This document shows, in pieces, positions 10,750 to 18,712 of a stretch of DNA of 64,000 nt; position 1 is the first letter of the stretch, and each line of letters opens with the position of its first letter. Below the pieces are notes generated by a model. The model was not told the origin of the DNA, searched no databases, and was given only the letters and a program-made list of their open reading frames with translations. Source of the DNA: G963668345 sp965222095 (GTDB taxonomy: Bacteria; Acidobacteriota; Terriglobia; Bryobacterales; UBA6623); assembly GCA_965222095.1 (NCBI GenBank), contig CBDCTD010000003.1, positions 496,001 to 560,000 on the forward strand. The letters run 5' to 3'. A program made the position numbers and the translations under genes.

Positions 10750-11166
10750 ATGAGCGAGCTGTCGCGGATCGGGGTCGCGATAGACGCCGGCCTGCTCGAG
10801 CGTTTCGACGCCCTGATCACGAGTCGTGGCTACGGTAATCGTTCGGAGGCTTTTCGAGACCTGATTCGCAACGAACTGGTCGAGGAGTCCTGGAAGTCGC
10901 CCGACACGGAGGTCGTCGGCTCGGTCACGCTGGTCTACGACCACCACGTCCGGATGCTGCACGAGAAGCTCCTCGAGCTGCAGCATCAATTCCACGAATC
11001 CGTCCTTTCGACACTTCACGTACACCTTGACCACGACAACTGCCTGGAGGTGCTGATTGTTCGGGGACAGGCCGCCGAGGTTGAGCGGATTGCGCACAGC
11101 CTGATCAGCACGAAGGGAGTGAAGCATGGTCGGCTGACGCTCTCTTCAGCCGGCAAGGACCTGTGA
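10750..11166 (+). CDS. nikR: NikR, nickel-responsive transcriptional regulator
   Basis: NikR is a tetrameric ribbon-helix-helix repressor that binds DNA when loaded with Ni2+. The 138-residue protein has the usual length. The RHH domain is residues 4-45 (RIGVAIDAGLLERFDALI, NRSEAFRDLIR). The ACT-like regulatory domain has all four expected high-affinity nickel ligands: H79, H90, H92 and C98 in STLHVHLDHDNC. No nickel transporter or urease/hydrogenase gene is nearby, so its targets lie elsewhere. Its stop overlaps the ATG of an acpS remnant as TGATG, so the pair was once co-transcribed. Confidence 0.95.
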   Translation: MSELSRIGVAIDAGLLERFDALITSRGYGNRSEAFRDLIRNELVEESWKSPDTEVVGSVTLVYDHHVRMLHEKLLELQHQFHESVLSTLHVHLDHDNCLEVLIVRGQAAEVERIAHSLISTKGVKHGRLTLSSAGKDL

Positions 11167-11320
11167 TGATCGTCGGCTCAGGAGTGGACTTCGAGGAACC
11201 AGACCGCGTCCGGGCGGCGATTGGGCGTCATGGCGAGCGATTTCTCGGGCGAGTACACACGCCCGAAGAGATTCCTACGTCGAGCAACGAAGGAACCGCT
11301 TTGAAGGCTATGCGGCGCCC
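11166..11320 (+). pseudogene. acpS: acpS (holo-ACP synthase) remnant
   Basis: The frame from ATG 11166 gives the AcpS N-terminus: IVGSGVDFEEPDRVRAAI and GERFLGRVHTPEEIP. At about 11275 the match moves to another frame (YVEQRRNRFEGYAA), consistent with loss of one C from a CCC. It ends at about 11317, before the FAAKEA motif that binds CoA. AcpS normally has about 125 residues and is essential unless another phosphopantetheinyl transferase exists. The Asp of the Mg site (GVD) is kept but the rest is gone. The start overlaps the nikR stop. Confidence 0.75.
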
Positions 11321-11524
11321 AGCCGCGCGCGCTCATCGCTCGGCTGCCTCCGATTTCGCCACCTGTACAGCAGGCCTCGACGAATCTCCAGTTCCTTCGA
11401 TAGCGCTGTCACCCGGACCGAACCTCGGTCCCCGTCCCAGTGTTTGTGGTAAACCTGGGTCCATGCTTCGCGACGGCAGAACCCATTCCCCTGGGAGCCT
11501 GGAATCCTTGGTGAGAAAAGCGCA

Positions 11525-11689
11525 CTAGGTACTTTCCGGCGCAAAAAGGGGAAACTGAGGGGTGGCTTGGGACAGTCAGCCAATTTCTCGACCGGATACC
11601 TCCGCAACTTGTTGATGCTTCGTACGCGCGAAATTGGTGACAGTCCCCGCCGCGAGCCGCAAGCGTATTTTGCACCGGAAAGTAGCTAG
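11525..11689. repeat. MITE-like element R1, copy 1 (165 bp)
   Basis: Terminal inverted repeats CTAGGTACTTTCCGGCGC (left) and CTAGCTACTTTCCGGTGC (right, reverse complement) match at all but a few positions. Both ends lie at CTAG, and the flanks rejoin as CTAG if TA is the target duplication. The inside holds two GACAGTC-type motifs and no gene. A second nearly full copy is at 28439-28600 and a lone end at 40369-40386. Confidence 0.8.
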
Positions 11690-11757
11690 CGAAGCGAGCA
11701 AGACTCGTCTCACCCGCACGTGCACCAAGTCCTTTTCCGAACTCGACAAGTGGCTCA

Positions 11758-12486
11758 ATGAATAGTCCCGATCCCGGGAACACAAGTTCGCTTCGTAGGC
11801 GGCGCGTAATCTTGGTCGTGCTCCTGCTCGCCGCTCTGGCGCTAGCGATCTTGTTTGTTTGGAAATCCGGCCTGGCAATAGACCTCCGCGACCGCGACGA
11901 CATTGTGGAGTGGATGCGTCGGCCTGGCCCCGCGGGACCGCTTATCTGTATCGGGATTCAGTTCCTCCAAGTCGTGATATTCGCTATACCGGGCGAGATC
12001 ACGCAGGTGGCAGCCGGCTATGTCTTTGGCGCCTGGGAGGGATTCCTTTACTCCCTGATTGGGATCATGCTAGGAGCGGCCTTCGATTTCGTGTTCGCGC
12101 GACTCGTGGGACGTCCTTTGATCAACAAGCTGATGGGGCCTCGCGCCCTGGCTCGGGTCGATAGACTGCTCGAATCGCGCAAGGGACGCTCTGCTCTTTT
12201 TCTCTTGTTTCTGACGCCCGGCATGCCGAAAGATACTATGTCCTATGCAGCAGGATTGACGGAGATCGGATTTCAGGAGTTCATGATCATCTCGGGCCTG
12301 GGGCGAACGCCGGCGCTATTGTTTAGCACCCTTTTCGGTTCGCAGCTTTACGAGCGGAACTGGTTTACGCTGGCACTGATCGGTTTGGTGGCGGTTCTCG
12401 TAACTGTCGCCTTCTACTTGTTCGAAAAGGGGCAGCAGCGAAGGGGGACCCCGGAACCCCCTGCCACAAGCTCCGGGGAGCACTGA
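11758..12486 (+). CDS. TVP38/TMEM64 (VTT domain) family membrane protein
   Basis: The protein has 242 residues and several hydrophobic spans: residues 17-36, a VTT core beginning GPLICIGIQFLQVVIFAIPGE, GYVFGAWEGFLYSLIGIMLGA, a further span around FLLFLTPGMPKD and a last span near 210-228. The motif GxxFG-x(n)-G and the P-G-x-P segment are typical of the VTT/DedA superfamily, which includes lipid scramblase-like proteins. The substrate is unknown. The start ATG 11758 lies shortly after the R1 repeat. It ends 24 bases before the dihydropteroate synthase-like gene and may be co-transcribed with it. Confidence 0.85.
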   Translation: MNSPDPGNTSSLRRRRVILVVLLLAALALAILFVWKSGLAIDLRDRDDIVEWMRRPGPAGPLICIGIQFLQVVIFAIPGEITQVAAGYVFGAWEGFLYSLIGIMLGAAFDFVFARLVGRPLINKLMGPRALARVDRLLESRKGRSALFLLFLTPGMPKDTMSYAAGLTEIGFQEFMIISGLGRTPALLFSTLFGSQLYERNWFTLALIGLVAVLVTVAFYLFEKGQQRRGTPEPPATSSGEH

Positions 12487-12510
12487 GTTGGCGACAGGTG
12501 TCTACACAGA

Positions 12511-13383
12511 GTGGGGAATATGAAGGTGCAACGTGATCGCTACCCATGGAAAATCAGGGGGCGCGATCTGGCCCTTGGTGTAAAGACCGCAGTGATAGGT
12601 GTGCTGGATATCGGAGCGATGTCTTCGCCCGATTCGGCAACGTCCGTCGAAGACGCCGTCGAGGGTGCGCTGAGGATGCAGGATCAAGGCGCGGATCTGA
12701 TTGACCTGACTGCCCAGCCTAGCTTTGACTCGCCAGCGATTATTTCCTCGGATGACGAACTTCGTCGCCTTGTTCCGCTGCTTCGGAAGTTGCTACGCCG
12801 CTTAGCCATCCCGGTCTCGGTGACGACCTGCCACGCCGATACCGCGGAAAGGGGCCTCGCGCTTGGGGCAAGCGCTATCAATGACTGGAGCGGCCTTTCC
12901 TTCGACGCAAGGATGGGGGAGGTCGTCAACCAGCACGACGCGGGCCTCGTGATAGGGCACGCTCGGGGGACTCCGGAGAGCTGGCCGCGACAGTCGCCGC
13001 TTCCCAGCGTGATGCCGACCATCAAGCGAGATCTCGAATCGGCATTGGGTCGCGCGCGCGGCGCCGGGATCGACCGCCGCCGAATTGTTGTGGACCCGGG
13101 CCTCGAAATGGGCAAGCGAGGACAGGAAAACGACGAGATCCTGGCAGACTTAGACCGTCTCAGGGCGCTGGGCCAGCCGATCCTGGTAAGCCCGTCCGGC
13201 AAAAGGTTTCTCACAGAGAGCGTTCGGTCCCCCGCCCGTGTTCGGCTGCTTGCGACCCTGGCGGCTGTTGCCGTAGCGGTTGCCGCCGGAGCGCACGTGG
13301 TACGGGTTTACGAAGTCGAAGAGATAGTTCTAGTGGTGAAAGCGGCCGACCGAATACTTGAAGCCGCAGCGGGGCAATCGTGA
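12511..13383 (+). CDS. Divergent dihydropteroate synthase-like (pterin-binding TIM barrel) protein
   Basis: FolP condenses a pterin pyrophosphate with p-aminobenzoate. The barrel order is recognisable (VIGVLDIGAMSSPDSAT, AINDWSGLSFDARMG, VIGHARGTPESWP, VDPGLEMGK, VRVYEVEE), but several hallmark motifs are altered. The usual LNVTPDSFSDGG has become LDIGAMSSPDS, the DIGGESTRPG loop has become DLTAQPSFDSP, and SVDT has become SVTT. The Lys of the usual SRK motif persists as SGKRF. This looks like a paralogue with changed or lost activity rather than the housekeeping FolP. GTG 12511 and ATG 12520 are both possible starts. It is convergent with the AAA+ gene that follows. Confidence 0.8.
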   Translation: MGNMKVQRDRYPWKIRGRDLALGVKTAVIGVLDIGAMSSPDSATSVEDAVEGALRMQDQGADLIDLTAQPSFDSPAIISSDDELRRLVPLLRKLLRRLAIPVSVTTCHADTAERGLALGASAINDWSGLSFDARMGEVVNQHDAGLVIGHARGTPESWPRQSPLPSVMPTIKRDLESALGRARGAGIDRRRIVVDPGLEMGKRGQENDEILADLDRLRALGQPILVSPSGKRFLTESVRSPARVRLLATLAAVAVAVAAGAHVVRVYEVEEIVLVVKAADRILEAAAGQS

Positions 13384-13428
13384 CCTCCGAGTGTACCCTG
13401 CCGTTCGAAGGATGCTCTAGCTGAAACT

Positions 13429-14652
13429 CTACTTGCGACTGATACCGTGCGCTTCGGTAGTGGTGGGAAACTCCAGCGGCGTCAAGGCAGCCGTTGAATC
13501 CATACTCTCGTGCGACTGGATGCCGGCCGCCCGAGCCATGGCGTGGATTGGCAGATTCTCGCTGACGCGCTCGAATGTCATCTCGCTTTGGTTCGGGTCG
13601 AGATCTACCTCGACCAGGTCGCCGGCGCGAATCTGCTCGGTGGGGATAAGGTTGGCCATCGGATAGACCAGGGTCTTTTCGATCGCCCGCTTAAGGTGGC
13701 GTGCGCCATATCGTGCGTCGGTCCCTTCGTTCAGCAAGTGATCCTTCGCCGAGGCGGAAAGCTGGAACAAGAACGGCGTACCGTGAAACACCCGTTCGTG
13801 AACTCGCGCGAGTTCAAGATCCAGAATCTGACGTAATTGCTCATCGCCAAGGGGCTTGAAAACGACGATCTTGTCAAGGCGGTTCATGAACTCCGGAGTA
13901 AACTTGCGGCGAGCGGCCGCGATGCCGGCACCGGAAATACTGTTCGTCATCTTCTCGCTGCGAGGATCTTTTCGCGCAGGTCGTGGACCGCTAAATCCCA
14001 AACCTGGGCTCATCAGCGAGGTTATTTCCCCGGCCCCAAGGTTGCTGGTCATGAAAATCATGCTCTCGGAAAAATCAACCCGGCGGTTGTCGCCCAGCGT
14101 CAAAGTAGCTTTATCGAGGATACCGAGCAGCAAGTTCCACAACGCGTCGCTGGCCTTCTCAATTTCGTCGAAAAGCACGAATGAAACCTTGAACTTCTCG
14201 GTGTGGTGTTGGCTCAGCACCTCCTGGCTCAGCAGGGGGTGGGTCTCTCGATGGCCGAGGTAGCCGGGGGGCGACCCGATCAGTTTGGCGATCTCGTGGC
14301 TATGTTGAAACTCGGCGCAATCGATCTTGACCACCGCCCGGGCAGCGCCCAACAATGTTTCGGCAACCGCTTCCACGACCCGTGTCTTGCCGGTTCCGGT
14401 CGGGCCCAAGAACAGGAAGTTGGCAATCGGCCTCCCCGGGCTGTTGAGAGAAGCAACGTAAGTCTGATAAGCGTTGACGATTTGTTCAATCGCCTGCTCT
14501 TGTCCCACAACCCGGCTGCGCAACCCGCGCTCTAGCTGCTCGGCTTCCCGGCCTGTCAGGCCCGGGTCGAGTCGCTTTCGTATCGTCGCTTGTGCCACTT
14601 CATGACTCCTCAATCGTCTGGCAAGATTCACGACTGAGCCGGCTTCAATCAT
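13429..14652 (-). CDS. Single-domain Clp-type AAA+ ATPase (ClpB/ClpA D2-like)
   Basis: The 407-residue protein is one AAA+ module of the ClpA/ClpB second-domain type without N-domain, first AAA+ domain or M-domain. Walker A GPTGTGKT is at residues 83-90, Walker B FVLFDEIEK at 158-166, the pore-loop region at IGSPPGYLGHRE, sensor 1 at MTSN, arginine finger at FTPEFMNRLDK and the small domain at YGARHLKRAIEKTL. A linker (PRPARKDPRSEKMTNS) replaces the usual helical insertion. The last 50 residues are unlike Clp proteins. It may be an unfoldase or chaperone. No ClpP-binding loop (IGF/IGL) is obvious, so a protease partner is not indicated. Confidence 0.88.
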   Translation of the reverse strand: MIEAGSVVNLARRLRSHEVAQATIRKRLDPGLTGREAEQLERGLRSRVVGQEQAIEQIVNAYQTYVASLNSPGRPIANFLFLGPTGTGKTRVVEAVAETLLGAARAVVKIDCAEFQHSHEIAKLIGSPPGYLGHRETHPLLSQEVLSQHHTEKFKVSFVLFDEIEKASDALWNLLLGILDKATLTLGDNRRVDFSESMIFMTSNLGAGEITSLMSPGLGFSGPRPARKDPRSEKMTNSISGAGIAAARRKFTPEFMNRLDKIVVFKPLGDEQLRQILDLELARVHERVFHGTPFLFQLSASAKDHLLNEGTDARYGARHLKRAIEKTLVYPMANLIPTEQIRAGDLVEVDLDPNQSEMTFERVSENLPIHAMARAAGIQSHESMDSTAALTPLEFPTTTEAHGISRK

Positions 14653-14674
14653 AATTACTTATCGGCACTGGGAC

Positions 14675-14694
14675 AGTGCGGCTATAACCGCACT
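14675..14694. promoter_or_regulatory. Short perfect hairpin upstream of the AAA+ gene
   Basis: AGTGCGG (14675-14681) and CCGCACT (14688-14694) form a 7-bp stem with a 6-base loop, 22 bases from the ATG of the AAA+ gene on the minus strand. There is no T-run, so it is not a canonical terminator. It could be an operator or leader hairpin. The remaining ~490 bases up to the aminotransferase start show no gene I can support. Confidence 0.4.
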
Positions 14695-15184
14695 TTCCTA
14701 CAACGGCTCAGCCTTTCAGACGGCAAAGTTCCTACCTCCAGTGTAGCTGCGCCTGCCCTACACTCAAGCGGGTGGCGAACATCATCCCACTGAAAACAAA
14801 AGAGATATTTGCCGCGTAACTGCTGTGACTGAATTTGTCCACTGTAGGTCCCGAGCAACATTTCTGTCTTTTTGGACGTTGGCGGCGACCGCTGGGTGAC
14901 AGCTAACTTACGATTCGCGCGAGGGAACGTGTCGAATCGATTACACTTCCCCTTGAAGAGTTTTTGTGTCGCAGGCCCACTCTGCCGAAGCACCGTCCTG
15001 AAAGGTTGCGCGGTTGACGAATACCCGGGAGTTGTTGCATGCTTGCCCGAAAGTCGATGACTGCACGATCTGTTCACATTCGTTGGCGTCGTGTCTTCTT
15101 CCGAGCCCTGAATGAAGCCTACTTCGTGATCCGCAACACACGTCGGCCGACTGTTCGGGATCGCAGTCGGTTGACGGCGAGTTG

Positions 15185-16486
15185 ATGTCCGCCATGGCTG
15201 AAGAACCTTCGCTGCCGCACAGCCTGAACCTCAACGTTCGCGGGCTGAAGTCCTCGGCGACATTGGCCATCAACGAGCGCTCTGACGGGATCCGGCAACA
15301 GGGCCGCAAAGTTTACAAGCTGGGCTTAGGACAATCTTGTTTCCCGGTCGTTCCCGTGGTGGTTGAGGCGCTTCAGGCGAATGCTTTTCAGAAAGACTAC
15401 TTACCGGTCAAGGGGCTCCCCGAGTTGCGCGACGCTGTGTCGCGGTATTACTGCCGGGCAAGAGGAGTCGAGTGCCGCGGGGACGACGTGTTGATTGGCC
15501 CGGGTTCGAAGGAACTGATGTTTCTTTTGCAACTGGTTTACTATGGCGATCTTGTCATCCCCACTCCAACTTGGGTGTCTTACGCGCCCCAGGCGCACAT
15601 CATCGGGCGTCACGTTCGTTGGCTGGAGACGAATGCGGAGAACGGATGGCGGTTGACGCCGGACGAATTGGAAGGCCTTTGTCGTCGAGACCCCGGTCGC
15701 CCGCGCATTGTGGTTCTGAACTACCCGGCTAACCCCACCGGGGGCACCTACGAAGCGGAAGAGCTGGAAGCCCTCGCAGAAGTCGCCCGAAGAAACAATG
15801 TGATCTTGCTTTCCGACGAAATTTATGGAGAGCTTCACCATCAAGGCCGACATGTCTCCATAGCCCGCTTCTACCCCGAGGGCACGATTATCAGTGGCGG
15901 TCTGAGCAAATGGTGCGGGGCGGGCGGCTGGCGCTTGGGAGCTTTTGCGTTTCCCCCGGGTCTGCGGTGGCTGTTGGATGCCATGGCCAACGTGGCCAGT
16001 GAAACCTACACGTCCACCTGCGCGCCGATTCAATACGCAGCGGTTCGCGCTTTTTTGGGTGGGCCACCGATCGAACGCTACCTAGTTCAATCGCGCCGCA
16101 TACTCTCCGCGCTGGGAAAGGAGATCACGGGCAGATTGCAACAGGCCGGCGTCAAGGTCGAACCGCCGCGGGGAGGGTTCTATCTATTCCCCGATTTCGG
16201 TCCCAGGGCAGATCAGCTTCTGAAGCGAGGTATCAAGACCAGCGAAGAGCTTTGCGAAAACCTGTTGCAGGACACGGGCGTCGCCATTTTGCCGGGAAGC
16301 GAATTCGGCCGGCCCGCCAGCGAACTCACCGCACGCCTCGCCTATGTGGACTTCGATGGGTCTCGATCTCTCGAAGCCGCTGAGAGTTACGCGCTCGACA
16401 AACCCCTTGACGCGGAGTTTGCCCAGACTCATTGCGAAAACGTTATCGAGGCCATCGACTTGACTTGCGAATGGTTTAACCGGTGA
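15185..16486 (+). CDS. PLP-dependent aminotransferase, class I/II
   Basis: The ~433-residue product is a fold-type I aminotransferase. It shows the N-terminal KLGLGQSCFPVVPVV, the cofactor-binding GPGSKELMF, NYPANPTGGTY (substrate-binding Asn), LLSDEIYGELHH (Asp binding the PLP nitrogen, Tyr) and SGGLSKWCGAGGWRLG with the PLP lysine and phosphate-binding Arg. Aspartate/alanine-type or 2-aminoadipate-type specificity cannot be decided. TTG 15182, ATG 15185 and ATG 15194 are all in frame; ATG 15185 is chosen. It stands alone, upstream of acetoacetyl-CoA synthetase and separated from it by a palindromic repeat. Confidence 0.92.
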   Translation: MSAMAEEPSLPHSLNLNVRGLKSSATLAINERSDGIRQQGRKVYKLGLGQSCFPVVPVVVEALQANAFQKDYLPVKGLPELRDAVSRYYCRARGVECRGDDVLIGPGSKELMFLLQLVYYGDLVIPTPTWVSYAPQAHIIGRHVRWLETNAENGWRLTPDELEGLCRRDPGRPRIVVLNYPANPTGGTYEAEELEALAEVARRNNVILLSDEIYGELHHQGRHVSIARFYPEGTIISGGLSKWCGAGGWRLGAFAFPPGLRWLLDAMANVASETYTSTCAPIQYAAVRAFLGGPPIERYLVQSRRILSALGKEITGRLQQAGVKVEPPRGGFYLFPDFGPRADQLLKRGIKTSEELCENLLQDTGVAILPGSEFGRPASELTARLAYVDFDGSRSLEAAESYALDKPLDAEFAQTHCENVIEAIDLTCEWFNR

Positions 16487-16503
16487 GACAGGCGGTCCCT
16501 CTA

Positions 16504-16523
16504 GGGCGCGATATATCGCGCCC
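16504..16523. repeat. Perfect 20-base palindrome after the aminotransferase gene
   Basis: GGGCGCGATATATCGCGCCC is perfectly self-complementary and is followed by GTACAT. It resembles the CCCCTACA-tailed palindromes elsewhere in the window but has a variant tail. It starts directly after CTAG at 16501. It may serve as a transcription stop for the aminotransferase gene, but lacks a T-run. Confidence 0.6.
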
Positions 16524-16620
16524 GTACATGACAAACGGCGCAATGCGGGGAAAGATTCGTTGCGTCGATCACGGGTTAAGTGAACGGTGTTAGCGTGAGC
16601 GCGGCTAACGGCTAGTTTCG

Positions 16621-18615
16621 ATGGCAATGGGCTCAGGCTCATCAATCGCAGCCATGGCAGAACCTCTCTGGAAGCCCACGCCCGAACAGATTGAACGTTC
16701 GAACCTGAAGGCGTTCATCCAATTCGTAGAGCAAAGCTACGGCCTCTCGCCGTTGTCGAGCTTCGACGACCTCTACCGCTGGTCGACCGACCATATCGAG
16801 GATTTCTGGCTCGCCGTGTGGCGGTTTTGTGGGATTCGAAGTGACCGCGATCCAGACACCGTCGTCGCGGACCTCGAAAAAATGCCCGGCGCGAAGTGGT
16901 TCCCAGACGTCCGTCTGAACTTCGCGGAGAATCTTCTGCGCTACCGAGATGATCGAGAAGCGTTAGTCTTCTGGAACGAGAACGGCCGGCAGCGGGCCCT
17001 GACGTACGCCGAACTCTACGACGAAGTCGCGCGACTGGCGACCGCGCTGCGCGACGCCGGCGTGACGAAGGACGATCGAGTCGCTGGATACTTGCCGAAC
17101 ATGCCGGAAACTGTCGTCGCAATGCTGGCGACCACCAGTCTGGGCGCCGTTTGGTCTTCCTGCTCGCCGGATTTCGGTCTCAAGGGGGTTCTAGATCGCT
17201 TCGGACAAATCGAGCCGAAAGTCCTCTTTGCGGCCGACGGCTACTTTTTCAAACAGAAGGCTTTCGACTCGCTCGAGAAGATCAAAAGCATTAGCGAGAG
17301 CATCCGGTCGCTCGAGCGAATCGTCGTGGTCCCTTATACGCGCGCGGAGCCACCGCTCGAGGGTCTGCGGAACGCGGTTTTGTACGCGAACTTTCGGGAT
17401 TCCGAAAGCGGAAGCAAGATCCCCTTTGAACGTCTACCGTTCGATCATCCCGCGTACATCATGTACTCGTCCGGAACGACCGGGCCTCCCAAGTGCATCG
17501 TGCATGGAGCCGGGGGCACTCTCATCCAGCACCTGAAAGAGCTCACGCTTCACAGCGACCTCAAACGCGAAGACCGGATCTTCTACTTCACGACCTGTGG
17601 CTGGATGATGTGGAACTGGCTTGTCGGCAGTTTGGCCGTGGGAGCAACGGTTGTCCTCTACGACGGCTCGCCGTTTCACCCCGAGGCGAGCTGCCTGTTC
17701 GATATGGCCGAGCAAGAGCGGCTGACCGTGTTCGGAACAAGCGCCAAATACATTGCGGCGGGTGAGAAGGCCGGCCTCGAACCGGCCCGGACTCACGACC
17801 TCACGCATCTCCGCGCCATGCTTTCCACTGGCTCGCCCTTGGCACCAGAGAGCTTTGATTTCGTCTACCGCAAGGTCAAGAAGGATCTTTGTCTTTCGTC
17901 TATCTCAGGTGGCACTGATATCATCTCTTGCTTTGCGCTGGGCAACCCGATTGGCGCCGTCTACCGCGGCGAACTCCAAACGCGCGGACTTGGCATGAAG
18001 GTTGAGATCTTCAACGACCAGGGCCAAGCCGTTCGCGGGGAGAAGGGTGAGCTGGTTTGCACCGCACCATTCCCCTCCATGCCGGTGGGGTTTTGGAATG
18101 ACCCGGACGGCGAAAAGTGCCGCGCCGCCTACTTCGAAACGTTCCCCGGCGTTTGGCGCCACGGAGACTATTGCGAGCTGACCGAAAACAACGGCATCAT
18201 CATCTGGGGCCGATCCGATGCGGTACTTAATCCCGGCGGCGTTCGCATCGGCACCGCCGAGATCTATCGGGCCGTTGAACAGCTTCCCGAGATAGTCGAA
18301 TCACTCGCTGTCGGACAGGACTGGGAGGACGACGTGCGGGTGGTCTTGTTCGTCATCCTGAGGTCCGGGGTGAGTCTCGACGAATCTCTGACGAAGCGGA
18401 TCAAGCAGCAGATCCGAAACAGTGCCAGCCCGCGGCACGTGCCGGCCAAGGTCATCCATGTTTCTGACATCCCTCGAACGCTCAACGGCAAGATTGCCGA
18501 GCTTGCCGTCCGAAACATGATCCACAGCCGACCGGTAAAGAACCGAGATGCACTGGCCAACCCTGACGCGTTGGAGCTGTTCAAGGATTTGACGGAGCTA
18601 GGGTCCGCGGGATGA
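16621..18615 (+). CDS. Acetoacetyl-CoA synthetase
   Basis: The enzyme activates acetoacetate to acetoacetyl-CoA with ATP, linking ketone bodies or polyhydroxybutyrate breakdown to the CoA pool. The 664-residue length fits AacS. It has the ACS N-terminal segment (FWLAVWRFCGI, WFPDVRLNFAENLL), AMP-binding motif YSSGTTGPPKCIVHG, the core SGGTDIISCFALGNP, hinge GRSDAVLNPGGVRIGTAEIY and a C-terminal lysine in LNGKIAEL. The AacS-type WMMWNWLVGSLAVGA distinguishes it from acetyl-CoA synthetase. Met 12 (ATG 16654, MAEPLWKPTPEQ) is an equally likely start. No gene can be supported in the 97 bases between its stop and the IS1380 copy that follows. Confidence 0.93.
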   Translation: MAMGSGSSIAAMAEPLWKPTPEQIERSNLKAFIQFVEQSYGLSPLSSFDDLYRWSTDHIEDFWLAVWRFCGIRSDRDPDTVVADLEKMPGAKWFPDVRLNFAENLLRYRDDREALVFWNENGRQRALTYAELYDEVARLATALRDAGVTKDDRVAGYLPNMPETVVAMLATTSLGAVWSSCSPDFGLKGVLDRFGQIEPKVLFAADGYFFKQKAFDSLEKIKSISESIRSLERIVVVPYTRAEPPLEGLRNAVLYANFRDSESGSKIPFERLPFDHPAYIMYSSGTTGPPKCIVHGAGGTLIQHLKELTLHSDLKREDRIFYFTTCGWMMWNWLVGSLAVGATVVLYDGSPFHPEASCLFDMAEQERLTVFGTSAKYIAAGEKAGLEPARTHDLTHLRAMLSTGSPLAPESFDFVYRKVKKDLCLSSISGGTDIISCFALGNPIGAVYRGELQTRGLGMKVEIFNDQGQAVRGEKGELVCTAPFPSMPVGFWNDPDGEKCRAAYFETFPGVWRHGDYCELTENNGIIIWGRSDAVLNPGGVRIGTAEIYRAVEQLPEIVESLAVGQDWEDDVRVVLFVILRSGVSLDESLTKRIKQQIRNSASPRHVPAKVIHVSDIPRTLNGKIAELAVRNMIHSRPVKNRDALANPDALELFKDLTELGSAG

Positions 18616-18712
18616 GTATTCTGATCGGCGGCCGACGGTCAGCGTGCGCGAACCCTGATGTCACGCAAGAGATGATCCTGCCAGGGCAGCCAATCCCCCG
18701 CGAACCCTCAGG

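Noticed and set aside
14682..15077. 131-residue minus-strand frame, possibly a RelE/HigB-like toxin
   Set aside because: Only a short stretch (GKYLFCFQW) looks suggestive; the rest has no domain pattern, ribosome site or partner gene.
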